From the NCBI RefSeq assembly GCF_001434135.1, contig NZ_AZEB01000007.1, positions 1 through 64,000 of the forward strand: 64,000 nucleotides of DNA, read 5' to 3'. Each line of letters starts with the position of its first letter. Position 1 is the first letter of the stretch. Both the position numbers and the translations under genes were made by a program. The notes under the pieces are model-generated. The model did no database searches and was not told where the DNA came from. It saw only the letters and a program-made list of their open reading frames with translations. Positions 27,126 to 36,463 of this stretch are shown here, in pieces. Source of the stretch: Lentilactobacillus kisonensis DSM 19906 = JCM 15041 (lineage in GTDB: Bacteria; Bacillota; Bacilli; Lactobacillales; Lactobacillaceae).

Positions 27126-27584
27126 TTACTCTTCTGGTTTATCGGCCTCTCCTAAGGCTTCAATCAACTCATCTACTGACTTTGCTTCTAACAATTTATT
27201 CAAAATATCGTTATTTGTTAGAACTGCCATCAGTTGCTGAATGACACTTAAATGACTATTACTATCGGTCGCTGCCAAAACAAACCAAAGTTTAACCGGA
27301 TGATCTTCGCTAACCAAATCGACTGATGAATTCGTCTTTAGTAATGACAAACCAATCTTGTGAACATTATCATTTGGCCTAGCATGCGCAAGTGCAATTT
27401 GTGGTCCAATATTGATATATGGTCCCTCTTCTTGTACAACGTCAATCATTGAATCAACATATGCGTCTTCAACAAATTTTAGATCAACTAAAGGTTGAGC
27501 AGCCTTGCGAATCGCGTCTTCCCATTTATAACTACCGCCGTCTTTAATTTGTATTGTATGCGCATTCAATAAATCCGATAACAA
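27126..27584 (-). CDS. PTS ascorbate-family EIIA (second system)
   Basis: A 152-residue EIIA with the phospho-His in GPYINIGPQIALAHARPND. The start is not obvious. No in-frame ATG exists near the N-terminus. TTG at 27584 lies 8 bases after GGAGG and is preferred here; in-frame GTG codons at 27593 and 27599 overlap the ribosome site. First gene of the operon, divergent from its PRD regulator. Confidence 0.82.
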   Translation of the reverse strand: MLSDLLNAHTIQIKDGGSYKWEDAIRKAAQPLVDLKFVEDAYVDSMIDVVQEEGPYINIGPQIALAHARPNDNVHKIGLSLLKTNSSVDLVSEDHPVKLWFVLAATDSNSHLSVIQQLMAVLTNNDILNKLLEAKSVDELIEALGEADKPEE

Positions 27585-27636
27585 ACCATTCACCTCCACA
27601 GAAAAATTAATATTTAATTACCCTATTACAGTTAAG

Positions 27637-27665
27637 AGTATATATATTGATTAATCTGTTCACAA
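27637..27665 (-). promoter_or_regulatory. Promoter of the second ascorbate-family PTS operon
   Basis: On the minus strand TTGTGA (27660-27665), a 17-bp spacer and TATACT (27637-27642) fit a vegetative promoter. No cre-like sequence is visible near it. Control by the divergent PRD regulator is expected. Confidence 0.6.
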
Positions 27666-27730
27666 GTGCAATAATGGCATCATAAAAAGTGCAGTTTTGT
27701 AACTACGTACTAGTGAGGAATTCTTTATTT

Positions 27731-29779
27731 ATGATTAAATTTAGCAAATATAAGCATGGAAATGAGCTATTAAATATTTTGTCACAATCGGATACGTTTA
27801 CCCCCGTTTCTGATTTAATGGCTTCTTTAAGTCTGTCTCGACGAAGTGTTTTTTACTTAATTAAGAAAATCAATGAAGAATTGGATAATCATGAATTATA
27901 TGGGATTACCAACGTTCAAAATATGGGTTATTACATTCCCGATGAAACCCGTCAGGAGCTGCAAAACACAAACAGCTCCCCCGTATTTAGTGGTCTAACT
28001 CTTTCTCAGAGGATTATGATAATTACTTTTGTCCTAATTTCACGACATTATTCTTCTCTCAGATTCTTATCGTCGTATTTATCAGTTTCTAAGAACACAA
28101 TTATCAGAGATTTAACATCCGTTGAAAGCATCCTCAAAAAGCAACATTTAGGTATTACCAATACCGGTAAAGGCAAAGTAGTTGTTGGAGATGAACTAAA
28201 CAAACGTAAATGGGTGTATGAGAATGCTGACGAGCTCATAAAATTATATAATCAACAAACGAGGATTTCTATTAACCAAATGGTTCCTAAACAACTGAAA
28301 CTCTTGGAAAGAATTACTGGCAATGCGTTGACTGACGATGCCAGAGAAATGCTTAAATATTACCTAACGTGGTATCTTAGGCGTTTAGAGGATCCAAGTA
28401 TGCGCCTCGTGGATCAAAACCCAGATCCTCATTATTCACTTGCCTTTACATGGGCCAACAGCTTGTTACATGATAATCAAATTAACAATCGCTCTGAAGC
28501 GGAATACCTGGCACGGTTTGTAAACTCTCGGCAATTCTCCTTCGTCAATTGGGACGATCCACTAATTCAAATCCTGAAACCAATTACTAATTCAATTATT
28601 CAACGATTCAACGAAGTCGCAGGTGTTTCAATTAATCCAACTCAAAATTCATTGGTTAATAATCTTACTGTTCATCTACTTTCAACATATTATCGTGTTA
28701 AGTTCAATATCAATTATCGTCATCCAAGCCTCAAACAAATTAAGGAAAGCTACCAAGAAACCTTTGATCTAACAAGGTTAGCGGTCCAACCTTTCGAAAC
28801 ATTTCTAAAAAAGCAACTTTCTGATGACGAAATCGCTCTAATTGCACTTTATTTCGGAGGCGTACTTAGGAATGCATACTCAACTGTTTCTAACTCTGGC
28901 GAAGTTCTTGTGGTTTGTTCCAGCGGTATCGGGACGTCACAGCTACTACTAAAGAAACTCAGAACAGCTTATCCATCAGTTAACTTTTCCGGGCCGATGA
29001 ACGTTATCCAATATGAAAACAGCACGCTAGAGCGAACAAAGTTAGTGATTAGTACAATCCACTTACATCCTAAAAAACAAATCCCCATTATCAGTGTCTC
29101 CGCACTACCATCAGACATCGAATGGAACACCATTAATCAAGCATTGATTATGGCCAATTTAACTGCCAGCGACTCAATCCCACAAATTAACGTTGGTACA
29201 CTTATTGACATCATTGCAAACTATTCCAAAATAGTTGATGTTAATGGATTAAAAAGTGCATTACGTACCTATCTCTCACAAACAACTCACAAAGAACCAA
29301 CGGCGTTTAACAGAACGCATGACGCCCCGATTTTATCTGAAAAAGATGTTCAGATCGTACCTCATGTCGAGCATTGGGAAGATGCTATCCAATGTTCAAT
29401 GGATCCCTTGCAAGAAAGTGGCCAAATTAATCAAGATTATATTAACAAAATCATTGATTTGACAAGGAAACATGGCCCCTATATGGGATTAGGAAACGGA
29501 ATTATGTTGGCTCATGCTTCCCCAAACGATGGTGTCACTCAATTAGGAATGAGTATTACTGTATTTAAGAAGCCGTTCGCTTTAACGGAATCAACTAAAA
29601 AAATTAAATTAGTGATTGGCTTAGCCCCAATAGACGAGCAACAGCATCTTTCTTACCTTGGGTTATTAATGCGCCGGCTCCAAGATAAAGATTGGCTAAA
29701 CAACTTATACAGTATCGATGACAAAGATAAGCTCGTTGAACTCTTACAACATAGTCATTTGTTAGAACAGATTAGCTAA
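27731..29779 (+). CDS. PRD transcriptional regulator with EIIB and EIIA domains
   Basis: A 682-residue PTS-controlled activator. It has an N-terminal HTH (about residues 10-65; SDLMASLSLSRRSVFYLIKKI), a second HTH-like region (SYLSVSKNTIIRDLTS), two PRD regions (about 180-390), an EIIB-like domain (VLVVCSSGIGTSQLLLKKL) and a C-terminal ascorbate-type EIIA domain (GPYMGLGNGIMLAHASPND, about 525-680). The fused EIIA is of the same family as the divergent operon's EIIA, tying this regulator to that operon. The ATG at 27731 fits the domain start; a longer reading from 27689 has no ribosome site. Confidence 0.9.
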   Translation: MIKFSKYKHGNELLNILSQSDTFTPVSDLMASLSLSRRSVFYLIKKINEELDNHELYGITNVQNMGYYIPDETRQELQNTNSSPVFSGLTLSQRIMIITFVLISRHYSSLRFLSSYLSVSKNTIIRDLTSVESILKKQHLGITNTGKGKVVVGDELNKRKWVYENADELIKLYNQQTRISINQMVPKQLKLLERITGNALTDDAREMLKYYLTWYLRRLEDPSMRLVDQNPDPHYSLAFTWANSLLHDNQINNRSEAEYLARFVNSRQFSFVNWDDPLIQILKPITNSIIQRFNEVAGVSINPTQNSLVNNLTVHLLSTYYRVKFNINYRHPSLKQIKESYQETFDLTRLAVQPFETFLKKQLSDDEIALIALYFGGVLRNAYSTVSNSGEVLVVCSSGIGTSQLLLKKLRTAYPSVNFSGPMNVIQYENSTLERTKLVISTIHLHPKKQIPIISVSALPSDIEWNTINQALIMANLTASDSIPQINVGTLIDIIANYSKIVDVNGLKSALRTYLSQTTHKEPTAFNRTHDAPILSEKDVQIVPHVEHWEDAIQCSMDPLQESGQINQDYINKIIDLTRKHGPYMGLGNGIMLAHASPNDGVTQLGMSITVFKKPFALTESTKKIKLVIGLAPIDEQQHLSYLGLLMRRLQDKDWLNNLYSIDDKDKLVELLQHSHLLEQIS

Positions 29780-29815
29780 TATTAAGAAGTTCCCACTCAA
29801 TTATTTAACATGCAG

Positions 29816-29846
29816 AAGTACGGTCAGATAACTAACCGTACTTTTT
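29816..29846. terminator. Bidirectional terminator
   Basis: AAGTACGGT (29816-29824) pairs with ACCGTACTT (29834-29842) and is followed by TTTG. It separates the convergent regulator and alsE genes. Confidence 0.88.
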
Positions 29847-29861
29847 GTTTGCCTCAAACCT

Positions 29862-30551
29862 CTATTGAGTAATGGCAACCCCTGTTGCATCTAAAAAGTT
29901 TTGAGTCATCATGTCCCAAGCAGTTTCAATATCGTCACTCAACCCAAATAATCCGCTTCGACCAATAATATAGATATCAGGTTGCGCATCAAAAATCCGC
30001 TTAAACGACTTCCGATTTGACGACCCGTCCATTTCAATCAAATAATGATAGCCATTTTCTTCTCTAATCGACCGAAGATCTTTGATTTTTTGCAGGCTAC
30101 TTTGAATAAACTTTTCGCCGGCAAAGCCTGGATCAACAGTCATAATGGTGATTTTATCTAAGGCTTCTAAATATGGTTTGATTTCACTAATCTGGGTTTC
30201 AGGGTTTAGAACAACTCCCGCTTTTAAACCTGCATCATGGATTTTATTAATTAACCTAAACGCAATGCCATTAGCCCTCTCAGCAGGGAAACAAATATAT
30301 TCACTGTGAACTTTAATTAGTTCATCGACCCAGAACGAAGGATCTTCAACCATTAAATGCGATGAAATTGGTGTGTCAGAAATCTTCTTTACCTGTTCAA
30401 TAAACCAAGGGGATAAAGTTAAGTTTGGTACAAAGTGACCATCCATAATATCAACGTGAAAAGAGTCCACCTTATCACTAAGAAATTCAATTTGTTCTTT
30501 AAAGTTATCAAGATCCATTGTCATTAATGATGGTGCAAATTTTACATTCAT
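29862..30551 (-). CDS. alsE: D-allulose-6-phosphate 3-epimerase
   Basis: A 229-residue TIM-barrel epimerase of the ribulose-phosphate 3-epimerase family. The segments FHVDIMDGHFVPNLTLSPWF, KITIMTVDPGFAGEKFI and IEMDGSSNRKSFKRIF follow E. coli AlsE much more closely than Rpe, including the NLTLSP motif. It converts D-allulose 6-phosphate to D-fructose 6-phosphate. It is the last gene of a fructose-family PTS operon, so the transported sugar is probably D-allulose or a relative; ribulose-phosphate epimerase activity remains possible. Confidence 0.82.
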   Translation of the reverse strand: MNVKFAPSLMTMDLDNFKEQIEFLSDKVDSFHVDIMDGHFVPNLTLSPWFIEQVKKISDTPISSHLMVEDPSFWVDELIKVHSEYICFPAERANGIAFRLINKIHDAGLKAGVVLNPETQISEIKPYLEALDKITIMTVDPGFAGEKFIQSSLQKIKDLRSIREENGYHYLIEMDGSSNRKSFKRIFDAQPDIYIIGRSGLFGLSDDIETAWDMMTQNFLDATGVAITQ

Positions 30552-30565
30552 CTGTTATTCCTCCG

Positions 30566-31669
30566 TTATGAAATTTGAATATCATCCATGTTCAAGTCAG
30601 CTTCAGTAGCAGTATCTTCTTTGTTTTCATCTTCAGCTGTTACTCGTTTTTTAATTAGTGCTAGGACAAGGCCTGTTACAATAACGTTTGCAACCAAACC
30701 AATGATAAATCCAAACGGCTTAGTCATTGTTGGAATGGCAAGAAGGCCACCAAATGGCACTTTACTATTGGCACTGAAATACATTGAAATTGCTCCACCA
30801 ACAGCACCACCAATTCCCGTTGCAACAACACACCGAACAATATCGTTCAAGACAATTGGTAGAACCCCTTCAACAATTTCGAAAATTCCCATTGGAAAGG
30901 CTGTCTTGATTGTTTCCACTTCAACTTTGGTATAAATATTTTTTCTGAACATCTTGCCAAAGAAATATGCGGCCGTAAAACCAAGTGGAGTAGCCATATT
31001 TACCAAAATCAGGGCAGTAATTGGTTCGTTCACCCCAGAAGCTTGCATGGTCAAAACAAACGCAAATACCGTTTTGTTGATTGGCCCACCATAATCAACA
31101 CTAGCTAATACACCAATCATCAGACCGTAGAACAGCTTGGACGTTCCATTTAAAGTGCTCAGATAATGCGTCAATCCAGTTGTTAACCACCCAATTGGAC
31201 CTCCAATGATATACACCATGATGATGCTGCCGATAAATGAAGCAATAAACGGCACAATCAGCATTGGCATCAAGCCGTTTGCCCAGTTTGGCAGTTTAAC
31301 GTATTTGATAGTCCCTAAGACTAACCAACCGGCCATGTAACCACCAATCAGTCCACCGATAAACCCTGCTCCAATCGCTTCAGCAGCTAAGCCAACAATC
31401 AATCCAGGAGCAATTCCAGGTTTATCAGCAATTGAAAAAGCAATTCCAGTAGAGATAATCATCGGCAGCATTCCTAAACCAGTTCCGCCAAGCTTAGCTA
31501 ACGCATCCCAGAAGGTAAAGCTCTTGGTAAGGTCTGCTGATGAGTTGTCACCCATAGCTAAACCAATTGCTATCATAAATCCAGCACCACAGACAACTGG
31601 AATTAAAAATGAAATTGCTGTTAGCAAATGGTTCTTCAATCGCAATGATTTTATAAAATGTTTCATCAT
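30566..31669 (-). CDS. PTS fructose-family EIIC permease
   Basis: A 367-residue stand-alone EIIC of the fructose family with about nine membrane segments. SFLIPVVCGAGFMIAIGLAM, SVDYGGPINKTVFAF and FEIVEGVLPIVLNDIVRCV are family blocks. With the separate EIIB and EIIA upstream it makes a complete transporter. The adjacent alsE gene suggests D-allulose uptake as the 6-phosphate (inference). Two consecutive ATG codons follow GGAGGG, and the second has the better spacing. Confidence 0.88.
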   Translation of the reverse strand: MMKHFIKSLRLKNHLLTAISFLIPVVCGAGFMIAIGLAMGDNSSADLTKSFTFWDALAKLGGTGLGMLPMIISTGIAFSIADKPGIAPGLIVGLAAEAIGAGFIGGLIGGYMAGWLVLGTIKYVKLPNWANGLMPMLIVPFIASFIGSIIMVYIIGGPIGWLTTGLTHYLSTLNGTSKLFYGLMIGVLASVDYGGPINKTVFAFVLTMQASGVNEPITALILVNMATPLGFTAAYFFGKMFRKNIYTKVEVETIKTAFPMGIFEIVEGVLPIVLNDIVRCVVATGIGGAVGGAISMYFSANSKVPFGGLLAIPTMTKPFGFIIGLVANVIVTGLVLALIKKRVTAEDENKEDTATEADLNMDDIQIS

Positions 31670-31683
31670 CTATCCCTCCAAGC

Positions 31684-32019
31684 CTATGCTTTAATACCCT
31701 TAGAGCGGGATTTAGCAACTTCAACGGCTTTCTCAATTAGCTTAGTCGGTGACTTAATTGCAATATCCGTTGGAACAGTAATTTTAGTGATATTATCAAA
31801 TCGTTCCATCCCCTTTATCTTGACATCAATCGCCAAAATAGAGATGTCAGCGCTATCAATTTCCTCCTGAGTTAAGGCATTTTCAGTCCCAATTGTGCCC
31901 TGCGTTTCTAAATGGATTTCATAGCCCAGCTTCTTAGCGGCCTTCTCTAACTTTTCTTGAGCAATATAAGTGTGGGCAATTCCAACAGTACAAGCACATA
32001 CACCAACAATTTTCATCAT
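31684..32019 (-). CDS. PTS fructose-family EIIB
   Basis: A 111-residue EIIB of the fructose family. MMKIVGVCACTVGIAHTYIA carries the phospho-Cys in the CxxGIAHT-type loop, followed by YEIHLETQGTIG, which is also diagnostic. Like the EIIC gene it begins with a double ATG after AGGAGG. Confidence 0.92.
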   Translation of the reverse strand: MMKIVGVCACTVGIAHTYIAQEKLEKAAKKLGYEIHLETQGTIGTENALTQEEIDSADISILAIDVKIKGMERFDNITKITVPTDIAIKSPTKLIEKAVEVAKSRSKGIKA

Positions 32020-32028
32020 AAATTCCTC

Positions 32029-32481
32029 CTAGTTTTCAAATGCTGCCGTTATCTCTTGAACATTCTTCGCTGACTTTAATGACGCTAAAACATCATCATC
32101 ACCGAGTTTTCTAGCAAATTGTGCTAAAAGCTGCAAATGTAATTTTGCTCCTTCAGAATTATCAGGAACCGCGAACAAAACCACAATTTTAGTCTTTTGG
32201 TCGTCCAGGCTTTCCCAGGGAATTGGGTCTTTAAGAGTCGCAATTGCAACCCCTGGCTCAACGACACTCTCACTTTGACCGTGAGGAATCGCGACACCAT
32301 TTCCAATTCCAGTTATCCCTTGAGATTCTCGTTGATATACCGACTTTAGGAAGCCCTCTTCACTGCTAACATTCCCCGCATTGTGCATTGAATGAATAAT
32401 TTCTTTTAAGACTTCATCTTTTGATTTAGAACTACTATTTACAATTATTGTTCGTGGATTAATTGAACTTTTGACATCCAT
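32029..32481 (-). CDS. PTS fructose-type EIIA
   Basis: A 150-residue EIIA-2 domain protein with the phospho-His in GNGVAIPHGQSESV and the upstream YQRESQGITGIG turn. The start at 32481 fits the domain. The longer open frame overlaps the preceding gene's end and adds a non-conserved hydrophobic stretch. The ribosome site is weak (GAAGA), so coupling to the upstream gene is likely. Confidence 0.85.
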   Translation of the reverse strand: MDVKSSINPRTIIVNSSSKSKDEVLKEIIHSMHNAGNVSSEEGFLKSVYQRESQGITGIGNGVAIPHGQSESVVEPGVAIATLKDPIPWESLDDQKTKIVVLFAVPDNSEGAKLHLQLLAQFARKLGDDDVLASLKSAKNVQEITAAFEN

Positions 32482-32488
32482 TAAATCA

Positions 32489-32932
32489 TCATCTTCTTTC
32501 AAATATACGTACATTATCAACAAAACTTTGAGAGTGATCAGAATTAAACAACTGGTTTGTAACATCTGGATCTGCTAACTTCTGAACAAGCCTTGGGATT
32601 TGCTTAACCCGATCATCTTTTGTTGTTGGAATCATTAAAAATACAACACCGTTTACAAAATTCTGATCTCCCCAATCAATCGGAAACCTTCGACAATTCA
32701 CAAACACAATCTGTGGTGCTTTAATTGTTGCCGTTTCACAGTGAGGCATTGCAACGAGGTCATCAATCCTTGTGTCTGAAACCTGCTCCCTTGTTAGAAG
32801 TGCACTAACCGTCTTATCAATATTAGATATCAAGTTGTGATTACTCAAACGCTTACAAACAAATTTGAATAATTCATTTTTCGTGTATTGCTTTGTCAAG
32901 AATACAATTGAATCTTGATTAATTAAGCTCAT
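32489..32932 (-). CDS. EIIA-like domain protein split from the PRD regulator (second locus)
   Basis: A 147-residue EIIA-2 domain with a His in DLVAMPHCETATI. It overlaps the end of the regulator gene by 4 bp (ATGA), in a different frame. The arrangement mirrors 13506-13907 beside the other PRD regulator. It probably serves as the detached regulatory EIIA domain of the MtlR-like activator rather than in transport. Confidence 0.78.
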   Translation of the reverse strand: MSLINQDSIVFLTKQYTKNELFKFVCKRLSNHNLISNIDKTVSALLTREQVSDTRIDDLVAMPHCETATIKAPQIVFVNCRRFPIDWGDQNFVNGVVFLMIPTTKDDRVKQIPRLVQKLADPDVTNQLFNSDHSQSFVDNVRIFERR

Positions 32933-34419
32933 TGCCTCACCCCTTTAAGTGAATCCATTGTTTCAAGAATTGCATTTCGATCACGTTGGTTAAACAATGC
33001 ACTCACAACTACTACCGGCTTCTTTGGGAGGCTTTTAAACGGAACGGTTGATATAATGAAATCAACGTCCGTATATTTCAGTTTGTTAGCCTCGTATTGA
33101 CCAATGGAAAGAACATCATCAATAATAAAGTCTGGAAATGAATTACTGACCTTAACCTTCAAAAGTTGCGCAGTTCCAACCCCTGTGGTACAAGTAATCA
33201 GCACCCGAGTTGGTTTACGCTTATTTTCTAATTCCTTAGCAAAATATATTGAGATAAATCCGCTTTCACCTTCAGGAATATCAGGCAAATCAAATTTTTT
33301 TGAGACCGTCTTTGACGTTTTTGAAACGGCAGCAAAAACCTTTGGGTATTCTGCCTTTATCTCTTCAAGTAATTCATTCTTAGCGTAAATTCCATTTGTA
33401 AGCCGATTAAGCATTGGTCTAATATGTTTTACTAAATCCAACAAAATGCTACTTCTATCAATGCTTTGACCCAATATGTTGGAAACGTTGGCAACATATT
33501 CTTCAGCAATCGACAATACCCGAAATGGCACCTTTCCAGTTACCTCATCGAAATTGTAAATTCTTGAAGATTCAAGGTACTCATAGATGTATAGCGTTTC
33601 CGATAAGGGCAATTGAATATTGGCATATTTTTCGATTTTCTGAGTAATGTTCTGGGCACAATGCAGTAAATCAAAATTAAAATTACGATTAGTTTCCTGC
33701 GTATTACTTAGTAGTGCCCCTTTACGTCCGACGTTTTTATAGCGATTAATAAGAATATAGATATGAGAAAAAATATTAATATCATAAGGATAGGGAATAT
33801 CAACCATTAGATCCTTTTCTGCATCCCTAATCAATTTAATTACAAAATCAACATCTCGCTGATTCAATGACACATTTGATTTGCTAAATATATTATTGAA
33901 GTCAATTACGCCACTAACATCAGTTAACGCCGAAATTGCTTGACGGACATTTGCTTCTTTTCCCTGAATAGCCATTTCTCGATTAGCACGATGTAATCTC
34001 AAATGGAATTTTTCAAGCCACTTTCCCATCACCTTCTCATCATTATTAATAACTGAATCACTTACATAGAAATGCTCATACATAGAACTAACTTTGATGG
34101 ATCGAGACGATACATATAATAATCGCAGTAAGACTTGTTCCCGACGGCGACTTGGGGATAATGAATTAATTACGGATAAATTGGTGTTTGGCAACTGAGT
34201 AAATTGGTCCTGGGATCGATCTTGATTCAGTCGGATTCCTTTACCCTTGGCAGCAACAATCAGCTTAGGATCTCCAACCTTATGATTGATCTGATCAATT
34301 GCTCGATAAATCGTCTTAGTCGAAACATTCAATTCATCAGACAACTCTTTTGCAGTCATGAACGTTGTCGTTTTCTCTAACAAATTTAATATTTCACGAT
34401 TTATTTTTACCTTTACCAT
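32929..34419 (-). CDS. PRD-containing transcriptional regulator (MtlR/BglG type)
   Basis: A 496-residue paralogue in architecture of the regulator at 13912-15387. It has an N-terminal HTH (TAKELSDELNVSTKTIYRAI, about residues 20-40), an Mga-like linker, PRD regions (about 170-390) and a C-terminal EIIB domain with phospho-Cys in VLITCTTGVGTAQLLKVK. The ATG at 34419 follows AAGGGAGAG; a TTG six codons earlier lies inside that site. It heads the alsE PTS operon and is expected to activate it. Confidence 0.88.
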   Translation of the reverse strand: MVKVKINREILNLLEKTTTFMTAKELSDELNVSTKTIYRAIDQINHKVGDPKLIVAAKGKGIRLNQDRSQDQFTQLPNTNLSVINSLSPSRRREQVLLRLLYVSSRSIKVSSMYEHFYVSDSVINNDEKVMGKWLEKFHLRLHRANREMAIQGKEANVRQAISALTDVSGVIDFNNIFSKSNVSLNQRDVDFVIKLIRDAEKDLMVDIPYPYDINIFSHIYILINRYKNVGRKGALLSNTQETNRNFNFDLLHCAQNITQKIEKYANIQLPLSETLYIYEYLESSRIYNFDEVTGKVPFRVLSIAEEYVANVSNILGQSIDRSSILLDLVKHIRPMLNRLTNGIYAKNELLEEIKAEYPKVFAAVSKTSKTVSKKFDLPDIPEGESGFISIYFAKELENKRKPTRVLITCTTGVGTAQLLKVKVSNSFPDFIIDDVLSIGQYEANKLKYTDVDFIISTVPFKSLPKKPVVVVSALFNQRDRNAILETMDSLKGVRQ

Positions 34420-34458
34420 TTTTATCTCTCCCTTCAATAAATAGTGTAACTCCTAAAA

Positions 34459-34473
34459 ATGTAACCGTTTTCT
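34459..34473. promoter_or_regulatory. cre site upstream of the alsE PTS operon
   Basis: ATGTAACCGTTTTCT matches the degenerate CcpA cre consensus at every defined position. On the minus strand a TGGACA/17-bp/TACATT promoter overlaps it, so CcpA would occlude the -10. Confidence 0.72.
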
Positions 34474-34481
34474 CGAATCTT

Positions 34482-34497
34482 GTCCACATCAATGGAC
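34482..34497. promoter_or_regulatory. GTCC-N8-GGAC palindrome, probable PRD-regulator operator
   Basis: GTCCACATCAATGGAC, the counterpart of the perfect palindrome at 15446-15461, at nearly the same distance (63 versus 59 bp) from the regulator start codon. Confidence 0.6.
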
Positions 34498-34556
34498 ATT
34501 CATCTACTTAAATTACCACTCGTATATTGATCAGAACGTACTTTGACAACAAAAAA

Positions 34557-34614
34557 GTAAGCAGTTATATAATTGGACACCCACGTAGTAGACTTTCAAT
34601 TATTTACTGCTTAC
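34557..34614. terminator. Bidirectional terminator
   Basis: GTAAGCAGT-T-ATATAATTG pairs with CAATTAT-TT-ACTGCTTAC. It ends the ABC transporter transcript coming toward it and isolates the regulator promoter. Confidence 0.7.
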
Positions 34615-34672
34615 ATTTAATTAAACTTCTATCAACTCAACATCTACGAGACTAAATATCTCACATTCCCCC

Positions 34673-36463
34673 TCACTCAAACTGCGCCTCATACAACTGC
34701 TTATAGTACCCATCCATCTGCATCAACTCATCATGAGTTCCCCTTTCAACAATCTGGTCATCGTTTACGACCAAGATCTGGTCAGCGTTGTGAATTGTTG
34801 ACAGTCGGTGGGCAATGACCAATGAGGTTCGCTGTTCCATCAGGTTTTCTAGTGCATGTTGGATTGTTTTTTCTGATTCGTTATCTAGTGATGCGGTGGC
34901 TTCGTCTAGGACAACTATCTGAGCATCCTTTAACAGCGCCCGGGCAATTGCGATTCGCTGCTTTTGACCACCGGAGAGCTTGATTCCCCGCTCGCCAACT
35001 TGGGTTTTCAACTGGTCTGGCAGGCCATGGATAAAGTCATCAATATCTGCCAATTTAGCGACCTCCCAAACTCGATCATCAGTCGCTCCCGGTGTCCCAT
35101 AGCGAATATTATCGGCAATCGTCCCATCAATAATAAAGATATCCTGCGATACAATCGCAATGTTTTGCCGTAACGATTTCAATTTGATGTGATTAATTGG
35201 AATCCCATCAAAGTAGATCTGACCGCCGTTAACGTCGTAAAGCCGATCCAATAAGTCGGTGATCGTGGATTTACCAGCACCGGAATGGCCAACTAACGCC
35301 GTTTGCTTCCCAAATGGGATTTCAAAGGTGACGTCTTGAATTGCCGCCTGGTGAGGATCTTCGGCATCTTCCGATGAATAGGCAAAGGTTACGTGGTCAA
35401 ATTTAACTCCGGATTTAATCGTTGGAAAGGCCACGGCATCAGGTGCATCAACAATCTCTGGCTTCAGGCCAATAATGTGAACAATCCGGCCATAAGAAAC
35501 TAGCGATTGCTGGAACTGGTTCAACAATCTGGAAAACGCGCTAATGGGGCTCTGGAGAATGCTAACGTAACTCAGGTAAGCAACCAACTGACCAATCGTT
35601 AATTGGCTCTTAAACACAAACAGCGTCCCTAGCAGCAATACAATTGCCGTCCCTAAATATTGAATAAAGGTAATCAGCGGCGAAAAGATTGCCTGATTCC
35701 GAGTTGCTTCAATGATATTATCCTTATTCTGGTTGGCTAATTTACTGAATCGGCTCGATTCCAAATCTTCAGTTGTGTAGCTCTTAATTAGTTGAATCTG
35801 CGTCAGGGTATTTTGCAACTGGTTGGTCATCAGTGCCTGGGACTGCCGCGCCTTTTGGTACGAATTTCGAATTCGGGTTCTAAAAATCCGTACCACCAAG
35901 AAAATCAGTGGGAAGGTCAGGCTAACTGCCAGTGCCATAATCCAATTTACATAGAATATGAATACTAAGACACCAATAAACGTGAATAGGCTGCCAATCA
36001 ACGACAACATATTTGGCGAAATTAAGTTTTGCAAGTTATTAATATCAGACGTCAGCCGAACCATCAAATCACCAGTTTTGCTGGATTCAAAGAAATGGGT
36101 GTCCAAGCGAATCAGGTATTGGTATAACTGATTTCGCAGATTGGTAATCGCCCCTTGGCTCATGACCCCCATGAAATAGGTCGATAAATAGGTAAAAATG
36201 CCAGAAATTGTCACCGTTAGCAGCAACAATCCCACAACAATGATCAAGCGGCCCGTATCCTTATTCGGAATCACGTGGTCAATGATATACTGATTAAATT
36301 GTGGCAATAAAAAATCCATAAACGACAGGATGGTTAAGACAACAACGTTTAACGCTAGGATCCACGGTCGTTTAAGTACCGTCCCAAAGACAAATTTAAA
36401 CATCGCGGTCATTGTAATGGGTTGATTATTATCAGTAACCGTCTTATTTGACTGATTTTGCAT
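34673..36463 (-). CDS. Multidrug-type ABC exporter (fused membrane and ATPase domains)
   Basis: A 596-residue half-transporter of the MsbA/LmrA class with six membrane helices (about residues 25-320) followed by an ATPase domain with Walker A GHSGAGKST, signature LSGGQKQR, Walker B IVVLDEATASLD and the H-loop in LVIAHRLSTIH. It likely works as a homodimer exporting drugs or lipids. It is monocistronic and divergent from an MFS gene, with no regulator adjacent. The substrate is not predictable. Confidence 0.92.
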   Translation of the reverse strand: MQNQSNKTVTDNNQPITMTAMFKFVFGTVLKRPWILALNVVVLTILSFMDFLLPQFNQYIIDHVIPNKDTGRLIIVVGLLLLTVTISGIFTYLSTYFMGVMSQGAITNLRNQLYQYLIRLDTHFFESSKTGDLMVRLTSDINNLQNLISPNMLSLIGSLFTFIGVLVFIFYVNWIMALAVSLTFPLIFLVVRIFRTRIRNSYQKARQSQALMTNQLQNTLTQIQLIKSYTTEDLESSRFSKLANQNKDNIIEATRNQAIFSPLITFIQYLGTAIVLLLGTLFVFKSQLTIGQLVAYLSYVSILQSPISAFSRLLNQFQQSLVSYGRIVHIIGLKPEIVDAPDAVAFPTIKSGVKFDHVTFAYSSEDAEDPHQAAIQDVTFEIPFGKQTALVGHSGAGKSTITDLLDRLYDVNGGQIYFDGIPINHIKLKSLRQNIAIVSQDIFIIDGTIADNIRYGTPGATDDRVWEVAKLADIDDFIHGLPDQLKTQVGERGIKLSGGQKQRIAIARALLKDAQIVVLDEATASLDNESEKTIQHALENLMEQRTSLVIAHRLSTIHNADQILVVNDDQIVERGTHDELMQMDGYYKQLYEAQFE

